Shown here: positions 59,301 to 64,000 of the stretch, one piece after another
Layout: each line of letters starts with the position of its first letter
How positions within the stretch are numbered: position 1 is the stretch's first letter
Assembly (NCBI GenBank): GCA_963556255.1
Contig: OY744610.1
Location: forward strand, 60,999,648 to 61,063,647
From: Allolobophora icterica
Taxonomy: Eukaryota; Annelida; Clitellata; Crassiclitellata; Lumbricidae
Direction: 5' to 3'
Length of the DNA: 64,000 nucleotides
Translations under genes and position numbers: made by a program
Notes under the pieces: model-generated
What the model saw: only the letters and a program-made list of their open reading frames with translations
Told to the model about the DNA's origin: nothing
The model's database searches: none

Positions 59301-62300
59301 CAGACCTGAAATAGGTAGATGGCCGTTGTAAGGCCGACCAATATAAAATTTATGAAGCAATATGCTAGAATTAGAACTTAGAATTATTCCCATTGCTACA
59401 CTATTATATCAACTTAGTGTATCAAATATTTGGCTGTGCAGTTAACAATTTGCAAAATCTCTTATTTATATAATATACTGAATTAGAAATTGGCTGGGTC
59501 TCAAGGAACAATGATAATACTAAACTGCTCTATTCTCATCTTATACCATTTACATTATTTACTTATGTTTGGTTACAAGTTTAACATGTTTAAATGCAGT
59601 GAAACATATATAAACGTTCTGAAGCACTACTGGCTGCAATGTTATAGTTAGAACAACACATACTCTCATGCAATATGTAATATGTCAATATATCAATAGT
59701 TTGAGGGCATTCTTGTAATATGATGTCAAGATAAAATGTTTTAACCAAGGCAGTGACAACTCCATTAATCTTATGTACTCCAAGAAGAGGAAAGAAGCTA
59801 CCAACCGCAATGTAACAGAATTACCCATTGTAACTAGAATTTTTTAAGACACATTAGTATATATATATATAGGCTCTTTAGGATGGGTGAATGGTTAGTC
59901 CAGACATTATAGGTTACAGACCGATATAACCCAGACCTGAAATAGGTAGAAGACCTTATTAAGCCAGACGCATATATACAATCTATGAAGAAGAAAAACG
60001 CTAGAATGAATTTTGCCTTAATCTAATTGCAATGCAATAATGCCTGTTTTGTGTAGCAGTCATATGGCCGTGAGGAACATAACTTTCTTTATATTGGTAT
60101 CAAGGTACCAATTCAAAACTGCGTAGATCTCAAGGATCTAGGATCAGAAAGGAAGTGACCAATTGTAACTTAATAGAAATCCCTAGTGTGACAAGTACAC
60201 TTGTAACCCATATAATTGTATATACAGACTGTTTAGGATGGGTCAATGGGTAGTCCAGACTTTTAGGTTACTGACTGTTATTACCCAGACCTGAAATAGG
60301 TAGATGGCCATTGTAAGCCCGACCAATATAAAATTTATGAAGCAATATGCTAGAATTAGAACTTAGAATTATTCCCATTGCTACACTATTATATCAACTT
60401 AGTGTATCAAATATTTGGCTGTGCAGTTAACAATTTGCAAAATCTCTTATTTATATAATATACTGAATTAGAAATTGGCTGGGTCTCAAGGAACAATGAT
60501 AATACTAAACTGCTCTATTCTCATCTTATACCATTTACATTATTTACTTATGTTTGGTTACAAGCTTAACATGTTTAAATGCAGCGAAACATATATAAAC
60601 GTTCTGAAGCACTACTGGCTGCAATGTTATAGTTAGAACAACACATACTCTCATGTAATATGTAATATGTCAATATATCAATAGTTTGAGGGCATTCTTG
60701 TAATATGATGTCAAGATAAAATGTTTTAACCAAGGCAGTGACAACTCCATTAATCTTATGTACTCCAAGAAGAGGAAAGAAGCTACCAACCGCAATGTAA
60801 CAGAATTACCCATTGTAACTAGAATTTTTTAAGACACATTAGTATATATATATATATAGGCTCTTTAGGATGGGTGAATGGTTAGTCCAGACATTATAGG
60901 TTACAGACCGATATAACCCAGACCTGAAATAGGTAGAAGACCTTATTAAGCCAGACGCATATATACAATCTATGAAGAAGAAAAAACGCCAGAATGAATT
61001 TTGCCTTAATCTCATTGCAATGCACTAATGCCTGTTTTGTGTAGCAGTCATATGGCCGTGAGGAACATAACTTTCTTTATATTGGTATCAAGGTACCAAT
61101 TCAAAACTGCGTAGATCTCAAGGTACGCCAAAAATACTAAATTGTTCTAGGTAAGTCTAATACCATCTATAACAAAATATTATAGTTTAACTATTGCAGA
61201 CAGTGTATTTATAAATGTGTATTTTCGTGTACAAAAATTGTCCTTAGGATGACTGATGTCAAAACATGTTTGAATTATCAGTATTATTCAAAGTGAAAAC
61301 TTGGTTAGCAATATCATGCTTTGAAATGTTAATGTTGAAGTTTTTAAAGAACAATCCCACTATCAAACTTTTAATGACTTTATTAAGACTGCCAATCTGA
61401 TGCTGTGTGACAACAGGGTTGTATGCCCCACTGAGTCACATGCGTATCTGGTTCTCACAATTCTACATCATTCAGTGTTAACTTTTTCATGAGTGATGCC
61501 TTGTCGAATAAGGTGGAGTAATCCTAGGTGTTATCCTAGATAGAGTTATAAATCTCTAAGATCACCTACCACTGGTGCTACACCTTTCTGACTGCCTACC
61601 GGTTTAAAAAGTGACTGTGATAGGCAATGCTCGTAAAACATAGGCAGAAATGGTTGAGATAGGATAAAGCTGACCTTATCTCATACTATCATGCTACAAA
61701 TGTGTATCTATCTGATATCAGTTACCTTAATATGTGCACAAACTGTGCAGTGGGTTGCACCTGTGAATGTGGTAATGATATAAATGCGTTCAATACAAAA
61801 TAGTTTAGGAATTGTGTTGGGCTGCACACAAGCACTGCCTCCTGACTTCTGCTCTTTACTCTAAACATTACTGGGATGATCAACTCACTGATCTCAAGCA
61901 CAAAGTCTATAGCAGTCCATGATGAAACAGTTGGTAGGCCCAGGCAAAGACCAATATATGAAGCCAAAAGATATGCAAAGGCTCAATATAGGTTGCTAGG
62001 AGAAACACGCAAGCAGCAGAGGATAAGCACATCTCCAATGACTTGCAAAATTATCTTCTACTGCATTCTGAAAAACACAGGAAAGCAAGTTTAAAATAAA
62101 CACAAACTTTCTCTGTTGGTGGTGGTGGCTTTACTGAATCCAGTAAACTTGCCAATGCCTTTGCCATCAGTTTTAAAAATGCAAGCTCAACCAATAATGA
62201 AAATTAAAACCAAGAACTCAAAATTAATATAAATGGTATAAGATAAACATTGAACAATTTAGTATTATCAATGTTCTTTGAGACCCAGGAATTCTCTAAT

Positions 62301-63965
62301 TCAGTGCATTATATAAAAAGAGAGCTTGCAAATTGTTAACTGCACAGCCAAAAAGTTGATACACTAAATAGATATAAGTGTGTAGCAATGGGAATAATTT
62401 CAAGTTTATTCTAGCATACTGCTTCATAAAATTTATATAGGTCGGGCTTACGACGGCCATCTACCTATATCAGGTCTGGGTAATAACAGTCATAAACCTA
62501 AAAGTCTGGACTACCCATTGACCCATCCTAAACAGCCTGTATATACAATTATATGTGTAAGAAGTATACTTGTTGCACTAGGAATTTCTATTAAGTCACA
62601 ATTGGTCACTTCCTTTCTGATCCTAGACTTAGTCAAATTCAAGGAATTGTCAGTAACTAACATGAATATCTTTATCTTTGACTTGTGTTGAGAAAAGACT
62701 ACAAAAAATTAAATATCGCTTTAAGTTTCTCTCAGTATTGCATGTGTCGAGTTTTTATCCCGTAGTACTTTCAGAATTTTTATGTACATAATTTATAACA
62801 CACCTTTACATGATGCTGTAAGCAACATGAGCTCAAGCAATACCACTGGACATTTTTCAGAACATTAGACAAGCTCTTAAGTGTCTCTCAGTATTGCATG
62901 TGTCCAGTTTTTATCCAGTAGTCCTTTCAGAATTTTTATGTACATAATTTATAGCACACCTTTACATGATGCTATAAGCAACATGAGCTCAAGCAATACC
63001 ACTGGACATTTTTCAGAACATTAGACAAGCTCTTAAGTTTCTCTCAGTATTGCATGTGTCGAGTTTTTATCCCGTAGTACTTTCAGAATTTTTATGTACA
63101 TAATTTATAACACACCTTTACATGATGCTGTAAGCAACATGAGCTCAAGCAATACCACTGGACATTTTTCAGAACATTAGACAAGCTCTTAAGTGTCTCT
63201 CAGTATTGCATGTGTCCAGTTTTTATCCAGTAGTCCTTTCAGAATTTTTATGTACATAATTTATAACACACCTTTACATGATGCTGTAAGCAACTTGAGC
63301 TCAAGCAATACCACTGGACATTTTTCAGAACATTAGACAAGCTCTTAAGTGTCTCTCAGTATTGCATGTGTCCAGTTTTTATCCAGTAGTCCTTTCAGAA
63401 TTTTTATGTACATAATTTATAACACACCTTTACATGATGCTGTAAGCAACATGAGCTCAAGCAATACCACTGGACATTTTTCAGAACATTAGACAAGCTC
63501 TTAAGTGTCTCTCAGTATTGCATGTGTCCAGTTTTTATCCAGTAGTCCTTTCAGAATTTTTATGTACATAATTTATAACACACCTTTACATGATGCTGTA
63601 AGCAACATGAGCTCAAGCAATACCACTGGACATTTTTCAGAACATTAGACAAGCTCTTAAGTGTCTCTCAGTATTGCATGTGTCCAGTTTTTATCCAGTA
63701 GTCCTTTCAGAATTTTTATGTACATAATTTATAACACACCTTTACATGATGCTATAAGCAACATGAGCTCAAGCAATACCACTGGACATTTTTCAGAACA
63801 TTAGACAAGCTCTTAAGTGTCTCTCAGTATTGCATGTGTCCAGTTTTTATCCAGTAGTCCTTTCAGAATTTTTATGTACATAATTTATAACACACCTTTA
63901 CATGATGCTATAAGCAACCTGAGCTCAAGTAATACCACTGGATATTTTTCAGAATATTAGACAAG
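56323..63965. repeat. Unit 2 copy of the palindromic block, with one extra 1-kb repeat
   Basis: Matches 42,180-48,876 of unit 1. Differences are the extra ~1-kb repeat (markers at 58,567, 59,558, 60,543), a loss of about 26 bp near 57,993 and shorter TA tracts. The perfect hairpin is at 56,655-56,693. The 156-bp array (62,718-63,965) again has eight copies. No gene is apparent. Confidence 0.9.
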
Positions 63966-64000
63966 CTCAAAGAATTTCATGTCATCAATTTGCTTCGAGT

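Overview
The window is eukaryotic. It has spliced genes with GT/AG introns, 5'-truncated non-LTR retrotransposons with target-site duplications, tRNA-derived SINEs, microsatellites and large segmental duplications. The many L2/CR1-like fragments, an I-type LINE and the frequent 'taggcct' word suggest a marine invertebrate, perhaps an echinoderm or other deuterostome; that is a low-confidence guess. A run of exactly 200 N at 30,066-30,265 splits the window into two halves that may not be true neighbours.

Left half (1-30,065): almost no host coding sequence. It is a mosaic of degenerate short motifs in both orientations (families A, B and C below). They are organised into a three-copy segmental duplication: copy a about 3,360-10,090, copy b about 15,960-20,400, copy c about 20,563-25,870. 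The breakpoints of b and c fall in ATC-type microsatellites. Inserted into this are L2/CR1-like LINE 3' ends, two tRNA-derived SINEs, a possible MITE, and a 2.64-kb I-type LINE (26,353-28,990) with a perfect 13-bp target duplication. The last element before the gap is another LINE C-terminal fragment.

Right half (30,266-64,000): one exon of a rolling-stone-like membrane protein lies just after the gap. A 19.87-kb unit (30,741-50,612) follows, and a second copy starts at 50,741 and runs off the window. The copies are head to tail, separated by (TA)n. Unit 1 has 25-bp inverted termini (23/25 matches) abutting (TA)n tracts. It carries one gene whose splicing can be fully traced: eight minus-strand exons (41,027 to 32,752), all phases consistent, 1,228 codons. 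The product has two zinc fingers, a tyrosine-recombinase-like domain with most catalytic residues, two coding minisatellites and a C-terminal Myb/SANT-like domain. The rest of unit 1 is a large imperfect palindrome (about 42.2-49.05 kb) with a 1-kb tandem repeat, an eight-copy 156-bp satellite and repeated modules rich in CCAGAC that resemble the unit termini.

Unit 2 has lost 6,325 bp (exons 1-5 of the gene), gained nine 51-bp repeat units and one 1-kb unit, and carries a frameshift and stops in exon 7, so its gene copy is dead. The most interesting reading is a large recombinase-bearing mobile element inserted at TA repeats in an intron. The main alternatives are an ordinary tandem duplication or a haplotype collapse error in assembly.
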